Counted from the stretch's first letter, positions 1-6,435 are shown. The stretch is 6,436 nt of DNA from a bacterium UBA3756 (GCA_002371695.1 DFGG01000049.1:1-6436), one strand, 5' to 3'. The notes: generated by a model not told the origin, from the sequence alone. Translations and numbers: made by a program.

Positions 1-170
1 GCAAGATAGAGACCGAGGGTGCCGATTTCGACACCGACGTACATGAGGCCGTGGCGATGGTACCCGGCATGGGCGACGACAAGAAGGGCAAGGTGATCGA
101 CTGCCTGCAGCAGGGATACAAGCTCAACGACAAGGTTATCCGCCACGCAAAAGTAGCCGTGGGACAGTGA
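1..170 (+). CDS. grpE: GrpE nucleotide exchange factor, C-terminal fragment (5' end outside window)
   Basis: The reading frame starts at position 3 (bases 1-2 finish the preceding codon) and runs 55 codons to a TGA at 168-170. The residues form the C-terminal beta domain of GrpE. They include the hallmark segment FDTDVHEAVAMVPG, then a glycine/lysine turn and the strand GYKLNDKVIRHAKVAV. In the family this domain contacts the DnaK ATPase domain and opens it to release ADP, while the long N-terminal helix, missing here, dimerises the protein. GrpE acts in the cytoplasm with DnaK and DnaJ. dnaJ starts 46 bp downstream on the same strand, which fits a chaperone operon. Its promoter, and any heat-shock operator, would lie upstream of the window. 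The identification is secure. The fragment is cut only by the window edge and is not degraded. Confidence 0.95.
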   Translation, partial: KIETEGADFDTDVHEAVAMVPGMGDDKKGKVIDCLQQGYKLNDKVIRHAKVAVGQ

Positions 171-198
171 AGAGTGAAGAGAGAATAGTGAATAGTGA
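164..198. repeat. Tandem 7-bp repeat, five units, consensus AnAGTGA
   Basis: Five back-to-back heptamers can be read without gaps: ACAGTGA (164-170), AGAGTGA (171-177), AGAGAGA (178-184), ATAGTGA (185-191) and ATAGTGA (192-198). Four of the five fit AnAGTGA exactly, and the third differs at one fixed position. The first unit contains the grpE stop codon. Because the period is 7, the array places TGA and TAG stops in two of the three forward frames, closing off readthrough before dnaJ. I recall similar purine-rich heptamers in other Bacteroidales intergenic regions, but that is memory and not checked here. The function is unknown: it may be a drifting microsatellite or an mRNA spacer. Confidence 0.8.
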
Positions 199-216
199 CA
201 AGTATAAAGAAAGATA

Positions 217-1371
217 ATGGCACAAAAGCGTGACTACTACGAGGTGCTTGGGGTCGAGAAGACCGCCTCGGAAGACGAGATCAAGAAAGCGTATCGCAAG
301 ATAGCCATCAAATACCACCCCGACCGCAACCCCGGTGACAAGGAGGCTGAGGAGAAATTCAAGGAGGCCGCAGAGGCCTATAACGTGCTCCACGATCCGA
401 AGACGCGTCAGCAGTACGATCAGTTCGGCTTCGACGGTCCTAACATGGGCGGCTTCGACTTCAGCGGCTTCGGCGGTGCATCGATGAACATGGACGACAT
501 CTTCTCGATGTTCGGTGATATCTTCGGTGGGCATGGCTTCGGTGGTTTCGGAGGTCAGCGCCGCTCGCAGCAGCATCGTGGCAGCGACCTCCGCCTGAAG
601 GTGAAACTCACACTGGAGGAGATCAACAAGGGCGTGACCAAGAAGTTCAAGGTGCGCAAGGACATTGCCTGCCCGCACTGCAATGGCTCGGGTGCCGAGG
701 CGGGTAGCGGCAAGGAACAGTGTCCTACGTGTCACGGCTCCGGCGTGATCACCCATACCACACAGAGTATCTTCGGTATGATGCAGCAGCAGAGCGTCTG
801 CCCGACATGCGGCGGCGAGGGTATGGTGATCAAGAACAAGTGTAAGCACTGCGGCGGAACGGGCATCGAGAAAGGCGAGGAAGTGGTAGAGATCAACATC
901 CCTGCAGGCGTAGCCGAGGGCATGGTGGTCAATGTGCCCGGCAAGGGTAACGCCGGAAAGCACAACGGTATCGCCGGCGACATACAAGTGTTTATCGAGG
1001 AGGCTGAGCACGACACCTTTGTGCGCGACGGCAATGACCTGATCTACAACCTGCTGCTCGACTTCCCGACAGCAGCACTCGGCGGCGAAGTAGAGATACC
1101 AACCATCGAGGGCACCAAGCTGAAAGTGAAGCTCGACAACGGCACTCAGCCCGGAAAGACGCTCCGTCTGCGCGGCAAGGGTCTGCCAGCCGTACAGGGC
1201 TACGGTTCAGGCAAGGGAGACCTGGTAGTAAACATCAGTGTCTACGTACCAAAGACACTCAGCCGCGAGGAGAAGCAGGCCATCGAGCAATTCCGCAACT
1301 CAGACAACTTCAAGGGCGACAAACAGACCCGCGACAGTATCTTCCAGCGCTTCAAGAACTACTTTAGCTGA
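217..1371 (+). CDS. dnaJ: Chaperone protein DnaJ (Hsp40, type I)
   Basis: This 384-residue co-chaperone stimulates DnaK ATP hydrolysis and delivers unfolded clients in the cytoplasm. All type I parts are present in order. The J domain (about 5-70) has the HPD triad at 34-36. A Gly/Phe-rich linker (about 71-113) carries two DIF motifs at 94-96 and 101-103. The zinc domain has four CxxCxGxG modules at C152, C169, C195 and C209. Two C-terminal substrate-binding beta domains run from about 124-150 and 217-345, followed by a helical dimerisation tail. The length is normal. The ATG at 217 gives the typical start ([13 protein letters not shown]). The leader (AAAGAAAGATA) is A-rich without a clear Shine-Dalgarno. 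Two in-frame stops in tandem (TGA TAA) end the gene, and folC follows after 8 bp. It probably belongs to the grpE operon, so heat-shock control would be set upstream of the window. Confidence 0.98.
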   Translation: MAQKRDYYEVLGVEKTASEDEIKKAYRKIAIKYHPDRNPGDKEAEEKFKEAAEAYNVLHDPKTRQQYDQFGFDGPNMGGFDFSGFGGASMNMDDIFSMFGDIFGGHGFGGFGGQRRSQQHRGSDLRLKVKLTLEEINKGVTKKFKVRKDIACPHCNGSGAEAGSGKEQCPTCHGSGVITHTTQSIFGMMQQQSVCPTCGGEGMVIKNKCKHCGGTGIEKGEEVVEINIPAGVAEGMVVNVPGKGNAGKHNGIAGDIQVFIEEAEHDTFVRDGNDLIYNLLLDFPTAALGGEVEIPTIEGTKLKVKLDNGTQPGKTLRLRGKGLPAVQGYGSGKGDLVVNISVYVPKTLSREEKQAIEQFRNSDNFKGDKQTRDSIFQRFKNYFS

Positions 1372-1379
1372 TAAGCGAC

Positions 1380-2693
1380 ATGACCTACCCAGAGACTTGC
1401 GAATATTTGTTCAGCCAACTGCCCATGTTCGAGAAACAAGGTGTCAGCGGCTATAAGGAAGGGCTGGATAATACCCAGGCGCTCGATGAGCACTTCGGGC
1501 ATCCCCACAGGCAGTTCAGGAGCATCCATATTGCCGGCACCAACGGCAAAGGCTCCTGTGCCCACACGCTTGCAGCCATCCTGCAGGCCTGCGGCTACAA
1601 AGTAGGTCTCTATACATCACCCCATCTGGTAGACTTCTGTGAGCGCATCCGCATCAACGGACAGCCTATCGCAGAAAAATATGTCGTCGACTTCGTTGAA
1701 AACGAGAAACATTTCTTCGAGCCGTTGGCTCCTACCTTCTTCGAGCTGACCACCGCCATGGCATTCAAGTACTTCAGCGACATGAAGGTCGACATCGCCG
1801 TCATAGAGGTTGGACTGGGAGGACGTCTCGACTGCACGAACATCATCACCCCTATCCTATCCGTCATCACCAATATCAGTCTCGACCATACCCAACTGCT
1901 TGGCAACTCGCTGGAACAAATTGCGATGGAGAAGGCTGGTATTATTAAGAAAGGAGTACCCGTGGTGATCGGCGAGGCTACAGTAGAGACGCGTCCCGTA
2001 TTCGAGGCCATCGCTACTGAGACCGGAGCTCCCATCACCTTCGCCGAAGACCATCCAGAAGTGATGGATGCCGAACTCATCAGCGGCAAGATGCACTATC
2101 GGACACGCCACTATGGCAAGCTGCAAGGAGAACTCGGCGGGCTCTACCAACAGAAGAATGCCAACACCATCCTGTGCGCAGTACGCAAACTGGAGGAGCG
2201 AGGCTATATGTACCGCTTTGCCGACGACTCGAAATCAGAATCCAAAGGAAAGGAGGTAAGCATGGGCTTCAAGGATGTCTGCCAACTGACAGGACTGAAA
2301 GGACGCTGGCAGGTAATCAAGAACTCGCCGATGACGGTCTGCGATACAGGTCACAATGTGGCTGGATGGGAGTTTCTGAATCGTCAGCTGGCTCAGGTAG
2401 AATGTCGCAAGATGCACATCGTCTTCGGTGCCGTAGAGGATAAAGACGTTGACGGCATGATGGCGCTGTTACCTAAAAATGCCATCTACTACTTCACAAA
2501 AGCAAATAATCACCGTGCTATCTCTGAAAATGTGCTCAAGATGCTGGGGCAACAGCTCGGACTCAGTGGCGAGAGCTATCCGACTGTCGCAGATGCCTAT
2601 GAGTCAGCAAGTAACGCAGCTCAGAAAGATGATTTTGTGTTCATCGGAGGTAGCAGTTACGTGGTCGCCGACTTCCTGAAAAACTGCATTTAG
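1380..2693 (+). CDS. folC: Bifunctional folylpolyglutamate synthase / dihydrofolate synthase
   Basis: This 437-residue Mur-ligase-like enzyme joins glutamate to dihydropteroate and then extends the polyglutamate tail of folates, using ATP, in the cytoplasm. Visible motifs are the P-loop GTNGKGS at 53-59, SPHL at 80-83, FFELTTAMAF at 120-129, EVGLGGRLDCTN at 143-154, and SLDHTQLLG at 167-175. EKAGIIK follows at 184-190; its K185 sits where the family has the carbamylated lysine. The C-terminal domain has DTGHN at 322-326 in place of the more usual DGAHN or DxAHNP. The length is close to E. coli FolC. The ATG at 1380 lies 8 bp past the dnaJ stop with no room for a promoter of its own, so cotranscription with grpE-dnaJ is likely. 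Whether both activities are present cannot be decided from sequence alone. Pairing with chaperones looks like gene order rather than shared function. Confidence 0.93.
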   Translation: MTYPETCEYLFSQLPMFEKQGVSGYKEGLDNTQALDEHFGHPHRQFRSIHIAGTNGKGSCAHTLAAILQACGYKVGLYTSPHLVDFCERIRINGQPIAEKYVVDFVENEKHFFEPLAPTFFELTTAMAFKYFSDMKVDIAVIEVGLGGRLDCTNIITPILSVITNISLDHTQLLGNSLEQIAMEKAGIIKKGVPVVIGEATVETRPVFEAIATETGAPITFAEDHPEVMDAELISGKMHYRTRHYGKLQGELGGLYQQKNANTILCAVRKLEERGYMYRFADDSKSESKGKEVSMGFKDVCQLTGLKGRWQVIKNSPMTVCDTGHNVAGWEFLNRQLAQVECRKMHIVFGAVEDKDVDGMMALLPKNAIYYFTKANNHRAISENVLKMLGQQLGLSGESYPTVADAYESASNAAQKDDFVFIGGSSYVVADFLKNCI

Positions 2694-2716
2694 GGTTTTT
2701 TAATAGTTCGTTCAGC

Positions 2717-2756
2717 ATTTTTTTCGTCGTTTCATTCGTCCGTTTGGATTTTTTTC
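2717..2756. repeat. Two ATTTTTTTC tracts 31 bp apart enclosing a TTCGTC(C)GTTT direct repeat
   Basis: ATTTTTTTC occurs at 2717-2725 and again, identically, at 2748-2756, a spacing of 31 bp or about three helical turns. Between and overlapping them, TTCGTCGTTT (2723-2732) is repeated as TTCGTCCGTTT (2735-2745), 12 bp on. The second T tract ends just before the promoter -7 box. Helically phased T/A tracts can bend DNA or help RNA polymerase bind; that role here is inference. A duplication of the roughly 30-bp unit followed by drift would also explain the pattern. Confidence 0.55.
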
Positions 2757-2757
2757 T

Positions 2758-2785
2758 GTTACTTTGCACGATAGATTACAGTAAC
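2758..2785. promoter_or_regulatory. Possible operator: GTTACT-N16-AGTAAC dyad over the galM promoter
   Basis: GTTACT (2758-2763) and its exact reverse complement AGTAAC (2780-2785) are separated by 16 bp, with arm starts 22 bp apart, or about two helical turns. The left arm overlaps the -7 box and the right arm falls just past the predicted transcription start. That geometry would suit a dimeric repressor or activator. Six-bp arms can arise by chance in AT-rich DNA, no regulator gene is in the window, and the operator role is inference. Confidence 0.3.
2759..2766 (+). promoter_or_regulatory. Probable Bacteroidetes-type promoter -7 box (TTACTTTG) for galM
   Basis: TTACTTTG followed by CA matches the Bacteroidetes primary sigma factor -7 consensus TAnnTTTG at five of six fixed positions, with T for A at position 2. 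The box lies 35 bp before the galM ATG, which gives a predicted leader of about 25-30 nt. The -33 element (TTTG) is not well placed. A TTTG at 2743-2746 is only 12 bp upstream of the box, whereas about 19 bp is expected, and nothing clear sits at that distance. The call therefore rests on the -7 box and its position. Confidence 0.6.
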
Positions 2786-2801
2786 TTAAAAATCATTCAA
2801 T

Positions 2802-3893
2802 ATGGCTAACATTTCAGAAACAGCGAATCTGTGTGGTCTGAAGAGAGAAAACTTCCAGACCACGATCAACGGCAAGAAGACCGATTTGTACATCCTCCGC
2901 AACCGTAAGGGCTATGAAGTGGCCATCTCCAACTATGGAGGTGCCATTTGTGCTATCATGGTGCCCGACAAGGACGGTAAAGTAGGCAACGTGATCCAGG
3001 GTCACGATAGTATCCAACAGCTCACCAGCGGTAAAGAGCCTTATCTCTCAACCCTCATCGGGCGCTGGGGCAACCGTATCTGCAAAGGTCAGTTCACACT
3101 CAACGGAAAGGACTACCAACTGGCCATCAACGACGGTCCCAACCATCTGCATGGAGGTCTGAAAGGCTTCAACGCCAAGGTGTGGGAAGCCCGCCAGATG
3201 GGTCCCCGCTCGTTGGCACTCCACCGCATCTCTTCGTATGGAGAGGAAGGGTTCACCGGCGAGTTGGACGTGACGGTAGAGTTCACCTTCACCGACCTCA
3301 ACGAATTGGTCATTGAGTATCTGGCAACCACCAACAAGAAGACCATTGTCAACCTGACCCACCACGCATTCTTCAGTCTGGCAGGCACAGCAGATCCCAC
3401 CCCGACCATCGAGGACCAGATTTGCGAGATCAATGCCGATTTCTACCTGCCCACGGACAACACGGCCATTCCTACAGGTGAGATCCTGAAGGTGGAAGGC
3501 ACTCCTTTCGACTTCCGTACACCAAAGACCTTCGGACAGGACATCGAGGCAGACCATGAACAAATCAAGTTCGGACATGGCTTCGACCACAACTATGTAC
3601 TGAACAAGAAGGAAGAGGGTGAACTGAGTTTTGCTGCCAGAGTTACAGATCCGAAGAGCGGTCGTACACTGGAGTGCTACACGACAGAACCCGGCATGCA
3701 GCTTTACACTGCCAACTTTGCCAACGGCTACAAGGGTGCCAACGGTGCCACGTTCCCCCGTCGCTCTGCCGTATGTCTGGAGACACAGCACTTCCCCGAC
3801 AGCCCCAACCGTCCATACTTCCCCAGCGTGGTACTGAATCCTGGTCAGCGCTATAAGCAGAAGACCATCTACCGCTTTGGTGTCGTGGAGTAA
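2802..3893 (+). CDS. galM: Aldose 1-epimerase (galactose mutarotase)
   Basis: This 363-residue enzyme interconverts the beta and alpha anomers of galactose (and glucose), supplying the alpha form that galactokinase uses. Family motifs are in order: GRWGNRI at 87-93, NHLHGG at 114-119, NLTHHAFFSL at 184-193 with catalytic acid H188, FDHNY at 261-265 with substrate-binding D262, and LETQHFPDSPN from 326 with catalytic base E327. The length is typical. The N-terminus is hydrophilic with no signal peptide or lipobox, so the enzyme should be cytoplasmic, unlike some secreted Bacteroidetes homologues. The ATG at 2802 is preceded by an A-rich leader and follows a probable promoter by 35 bp, making this the first gene of the operon. 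The residue before the catalytic histidine is His instead of the commoner Asn. The MFS transporter gene starts 35 bp downstream. Confidence 0.95.
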   Translation: MANISETANLCGLKRENFQTTINGKKTDLYILRNRKGYEVAISNYGGAICAIMVPDKDGKVGNVIQGHDSIQQLTSGKEPYLSTLIGRWGNRICKGQFTLNGKDYQLAINDGPNHLHGGLKGFNAKVWEARQMGPRSLALHRISSYGEEGFTGELDVTVEFTFTDLNELVIEYLATTNKKTIVNLTHHAFFSLAGTADPTPTIEDQICEINADFYLPTDNTAIPTGEILKVEGTPFDFRTPKTFGQDIEADHEQIKFGHGFDHNYVLNKKEEGELSFAARVTDPKSGRTLECYTTEPGMQLYTANFANGYKGANGATFPRRSAVCLETQHFPDSPNRPYFPSVVLNPGQRYKQKTIYRFGVVE

Positions 3894-3928
3894 AGACAAG
3901 TACGAACTCGTAAATCATTGTTAACAAA
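3894..3928. promoter_or_regulatory. galM-transporter gap with palindromes TACGAACTCGTA and TTGTTAACAA
   Basis: This 35-bp operon gap holds an interrupted dyad, TACGA-AC-TCGTA (3901-3912), and a perfect 10-bp palindrome, TTGTTAACAA (3918-3927), ending one base before the transporter ATG. The octamer AAATCATT (3912-3919) lies between and overlaps both. No Bacteroidetes -7 box is seen, so transcription from the galM promoter is expected to continue. The palindrome has no loop and would act, if at all, as a DNA site or by mRNA pairing between molecules. The symmetry is directly visible; a role is only inferred. Confidence 0.4.
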
Positions 3929-5206
3929 ATGACTGAGACAAAGAACAATGGCAAGTTGATTGCCATTATAACGATGTGCTTCATCTTCGCGATGATCAGT
4001 TTCGTGACGAATATGGGCGCTCCCTTTGGTAACATCTGGGGATTTGAATATCCCTTCGCCAAAGCATGGGGTAACCTGATGAACTTTGCCGCCTACCTCT
4101 TCATGGGTATCCCAGCAGGTAAGATGCTCATCAAATATGGTTACAAAAAGACAGCCCTTATCGCCCTTATCGTGGGTATCGTAGGCTTGGCTCTTCAGTA
4201 CCTCTCAAGCATCACTGGCGAAGGTACTTATGTGTTCACGTACGACAGTATTCCCGTTGCCATGAACCTGCTCATCTATCTGTTGGGCGCATTCATCTGC
4301 GGATTCTGCGTGTGCATGCTCAACACAGTGGTCAACCCGATGCTGAACCTGCTTGGCGGTGGTGGCAACAAGGGCAACCAGCTGATACAGATCGGTGGCA
4401 CGCTGAACTCACTGACCGGCACCCTGACTCCGCTGCTGGCAGGTATCCTTGTTGGTACGGTTACTGCCGACACCAGCATGGGCGACGTGGCTCCCCTGCT
4501 CTTCATTGGTATGGCCGTGTTCGCCATCTCATTCCTGATCATCAGCAGAGTAACCATCCCCGAACCGACCCTTGGCAAGGCAACTCCTCAATATGAGCAT
4601 AGCCCGTTGGCTTTCCGTCACTGTCTGCTGGGTGTCATTGCCATCTTCTTCTACGTAGGTATTGAAATAGGTATACCTATGGAGCTGAATTTCTACGTGA
4701 CTGACCTCGGCTTCGAAGGAGCTGCCGCTGTAGGCGGAACTCTCGCAGCAGCATACTGGCTTCTGATGATGATCGGACGTGCCTGCTCAAGTGCCATCTC
4801 TGGCAAGGTATCGACAAAACTGCAGCTGTCGACAGTAAGTGCCGTGGCCATTGCGCTACTCATCATCGCAATCTTCATGCCCGAAAGCGTTACCATCGCA
4901 TTCAGCGGACACGATGTACCAGCCAAGGCATTCCTCATTCCTGCCTGCGGACTATGCACCTCTATCATGTGGGGTGGCATTTTCAACCTCTCTGTTGAAG
5001 GTCTGGGCAAATACACCGAAGCTGCATCCGGCATCTTCATGACGATGGTAGTCGGAGGTGGTATCATGCCCCTCATCCAGGAGAGCATTGCCAAGTCTGC
5101 AGGACCGATTCTGAGCTATTGGCTCGTCATCGGTATGCTGGCCTACATTCTTTTCTACGCTCTCATCGGCTGCAAGAATGTGAATACAGATATCAAGGTT
5201 GACTAA
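3929..5206 (+). CDS. MFS sugar transporter, FHS family (probable galactose/glucose permease)
   Basis: This 425-residue inner-membrane protein probably imports galactose and perhaps glucose. Twelve hydrophobic spans are visible, at roughly 10-30, 48-66, 75-92, 110-135, 155-177, 187-208, 231-250, 263-284, 300-317, 334-353, 364-385 and 395-416. Cytoplasmic loop 2-3 (GKMLIKYGYKK, 64-74) has the basic MFS character. NTVVNPMLNLLG (132-143) lines up with the FHS-family ETxxNPxxxxLG segment. YVGIEIGIP (242-250) in span 7 resembles the YVGAE segment of GluP-type glucose/galactose transporters. By my recalled alignment, the FucP proton-coupling residues D46 and E135 correspond to A31 and N132 here. Its place between galM and galK is the best evidence for galactose. 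The ATG at 3929 gives a short polar N-terminus just before span 1. Substrate specificity and coupling ion are not settled by sequence. Confidence 0.85.
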   Translation: MTETKNNGKLIAIITMCFIFAMISFVTNMGAPFGNIWGFEYPFAKAWGNLMNFAAYLFMGIPAGKMLIKYGYKKTALIALIVGIVGLALQYLSSITGEGTYVFTYDSIPVAMNLLIYLLGAFICGFCVCMLNTVVNPMLNLLGGGGNKGNQLIQIGGTLNSLTGTLTPLLAGILVGTVTADTSMGDVAPLLFIGMAVFAISFLIISRVTIPEPTLGKATPQYEHSPLAFRHCLLGVIAIFFYVGIEIGIPMELNFYVTDLGFEGAAAVGGTLAAAYWLLMMIGRACSSAISGKVSTKLQLSTVSAVAIALLIIAIFMPESVTIAFSGHDVPAKAFLIPACGLCTSIMWGGIFNLSVEGLGKYTEAASGIFMTMVVGGGIMPLIQESIAKSAGPILSYWLVIGMLAYILFYALIGCKNVNTDIKVD

Positions 5207-5225
5207 TTATTAATCAAATTAATAA
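5207..5225. promoter_or_regulatory. Perfect AT-only inverted repeat in the transporter-galK gap
   Basis: TTATTAAT (5207-5214), spacer CAA, then ATTAATAA (5218-5225) form a perfect 8-bp inverted repeat directly after the transporter stop codon and 14 bp before the galK ATG. In RNA it could form an all A-U stem with a 3-nt loop, which is weak and has no U run, so it is unlikely to terminate transcription. It could be a protein-binding site, an mRNA processing or stability element, or chance in an AT-rich gap. Confidence 0.4.
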
Positions 5226-5239
5226 ATCAGAAAATCATT

Positions 5240-6406
5240 ATGATGGAAATCGATTTTGTAAGAAGCCGCTTTATCAAGCACTTCGACGGCAAGACCGGCA
5301 ACGTCTATGCATCTCCGGGACGCATCAACCTCATTGGTGAGCACACCGACTATAATGGTGGCTATGTATTCCCAGGAGCTGTTGACAAAGGTATAATGGC
5401 CGAAATGCGCGCCAATGGTACAGAGGACACAGTGATGGCATATGCCATCGACCTGAAGGACCGTGTCGACTTCAAGTTATCCGACCCCAACGGCCCCCGT
5501 GCTTCATGGGCTCGATATATCTATGGTATCGCCCTCGAAATGAAGAAGTTGGGAGTCCCCGTTAAAGGATTTAACATCGCATTTGCCGGCGATGTTCCTC
5601 TCGGAGCAGGCATGTCTTCCTCTGCCGCTATGGAGAGTTGCTTCGCCTGTGGTCTCAACGACATCTTCGGTGAGAACAAGGTTTCGCAATGGGACATGGT
5701 TCTCGCTGGTCAGGCTACAGAGCACAATTACTGCGGTGTCAACTGCGGAATTATGGACCAGTTTGCCTCTGTTTTCGGCAAGGCAGGTTGCCTGATGCGC
5801 CTCGACTGCCGTAGCCGCGAATTTGAGTACTTCCCCTTCAAGCCCGACGGCTATCGACTGGTGTTGCTCGACAGTGTGGTGAAACATCAGTTGGCAGGCT
5901 CTCCCTACAACGACCGTCGCAAATCTTGCGAGAATGTTGTGAAGCACATTGCTGCCAAGCATCCGGAAGGCAAGTTTGAAACCTTGCGCGACTGCACTTG
6001 GGAGCAACTGGAGGAAGTGAAGGAAGAAGTAGGTGCCGAAGACTACAAGCGCGCCAAGTTCGTTCTCGGAGAGAAAGACCGCGTGCTGGCTGTGTGCGAC
6101 GCTCTCAACGAAGGCGACTACGAGAAAGTAGGCGAGCTGATGTATCAGACTCATGAGGGTCTCTCGAAGGACTATGAGGTAAGCTGCGAGGAGCTCGACT
6201 TCCTCAATGAAATTGCCAAGGAGAACGGCGTGACAGGTTCACGCATCATGGGCGGTGGATTTGGTGGATGCACCATCAATCTGGTTCGCAACGACCTCTA
6301 TAAGAAATTCATCGAGAACGCCAAAAAGCGCTTCAACGAGAAGTACGGACACGAGCCGAAAGTCTACGATGTTGTCATCGGAGATGGCTCCCGCAAACTC
6401 TGCTAA
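5240..6406 (+). CDS. galK: Galactokinase
   Basis: This 388-residue GHMP-family kinase transfers phosphate from ATP to alpha-D-galactose, giving galactose 1-phosphate in the cytoplasm. The galactokinase signature GRINLIGEHTDYNGG is at 27-41, with R28 the conserved arginine near the phosphate and E34, H35 and D37 in the sugar-binding group. The ATP-binding GHMP motif PLGAGMSSSAA is at 120-130. The catalytic aspartate is D173 in CGIMDQFAS, and the third motif GSRIMGGGFGGCT is at 333-345. Length and motif spacing match the bacterial family. Two ATGs in a row (5240 and 5243) make the exact start uncertain by one residue. AAATCATT sits directly before the first, and there is no Shine-Dalgarno sequence. 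It is the third gene of the galM-transporter-galK unit, 33 bp after the transporter, and is probably cotranscribed. No galT or galE follows within the window. Confidence 0.97.
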   Translation: MMEIDFVRSRFIKHFDGKTGNVYASPGRINLIGEHTDYNGGYVFPGAVDKGIMAEMRANGTEDTVMAYAIDLKDRVDFKLSDPNGPRASWARYIYGIALEMKKLGVPVKGFNIAFAGDVPLGAGMSSSAAMESCFACGLNDIFGENKVSQWDMVLAGQATEHNYCGVNCGIMDQFASVFGKAGCLMRLDCRSREFEYFPFKPDGYRLVLLDSVVKHQLAGSPYNDRRKSCENVVKHIAAKHPEGKFETLRDCTWEQLEEVKEEVGAEDYKRAKFVLGEKDRVLAVCDALNEGDYEKVGELMYQTHEGLSKDYEVSCEELDFLNEIAKENGVTGSRIMGGGFGGCTINLVRNDLYKKFIENAKKRFNEKYGHEPKVYDVVIGDGSRKLC

Positions 6407-6418
6407 ACGCCATCCAGA

Positions 6419-6435
6419 AAACACAAATAGTGTTT
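6419..6435 (+). terminator. Small hairpin after galK, possible terminator cut by window edge
   Basis: AAACAC (6419-6424) and GTGTTT (6430-6435) are perfect complements around the 5-nt loop AAATA, starting 13 bp after the galK stop. The stem has only two G-C pairs, and the window ends one base later, so a following U run cannot be seen. It may be the galactose-operon terminator or part of a larger structure. Confidence 0.35.

Larger units (their letters stand above)
2694..2801 (+). promoter_or_regulatory. AT-rich intergenic control region upstream of the galactose operon
   Basis: This 108-bp gap is the only long non-coding stretch in the window and the only sharp drop in GC. It contains two T7 tracts, a 10/11-bp direct repeat, a probable promoter -7 box, a 6-bp-arm dyad over that box and the A-rich galM leader. 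It has no open reading frame of note. It separates the grpE-dnaJ-folC unit from the galactose genes, so a new transcript most likely starts here. No strong GC-rich terminator for folC is visible. A weak A/U hairpin (2677-2702) overlaps the folC stop codon. Confidence 0.7.

Noticed and set aside
203..209. TATAAAG before dnaJ as a -10 promoter box
   Set aside because: Bacteroidetes promoters use TAnnTTTG instead of TATAAT, no -33 element is placed upstream, and grpE-dnaJ cotranscription is the simpler explanation.
136..1011. 291-codon open frame on the minus strand opposite grpE/dnaJ
   Set aside because: It is antisense to an intact, highly conserved dnaJ, has no recognisable domain and looks low-complexity (rich in Leu, Ala, His, Val), as expected for the mirror of a biased codon pattern.
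2677..2702. Hairpin TGAAAAAC / GTTTTTTA around the folC stop as a rho-independent terminator
   Set aside because: The stem is nearly all A-U with a G-U pair and a 10-nt loop, and the U residues are in the stem, not after it. Too weak to call a terminator, though the folC transcript probably ends in this gap.
2743..2746. TTTG as the -33 element of the galM promoter
   Set aside because: It is only 12 bp upstream of the -7 box, well short of the usual spacing of about 19 bp.
3048..3899. 283-codon open frame on the minus strand opposite galM
   Set aside because: It lies opposite a gene with all catalytic motifs in place. Its translation shows no known motifs and no promoter is seen for it.
4312..4596. 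94-codon plus-strand frame inside the transporter gene
   Set aside because: It is an alternative frame of a membrane-protein gene, has no motifs and is rich in Trp, Gln, Arg and His, as expected of a shifted frame.
5504..6154. 216-codon open frame on the minus strand opposite galK
   Set aside because: It sits entirely inside galK in antisense, with no family features. Treated as a shadow frame.
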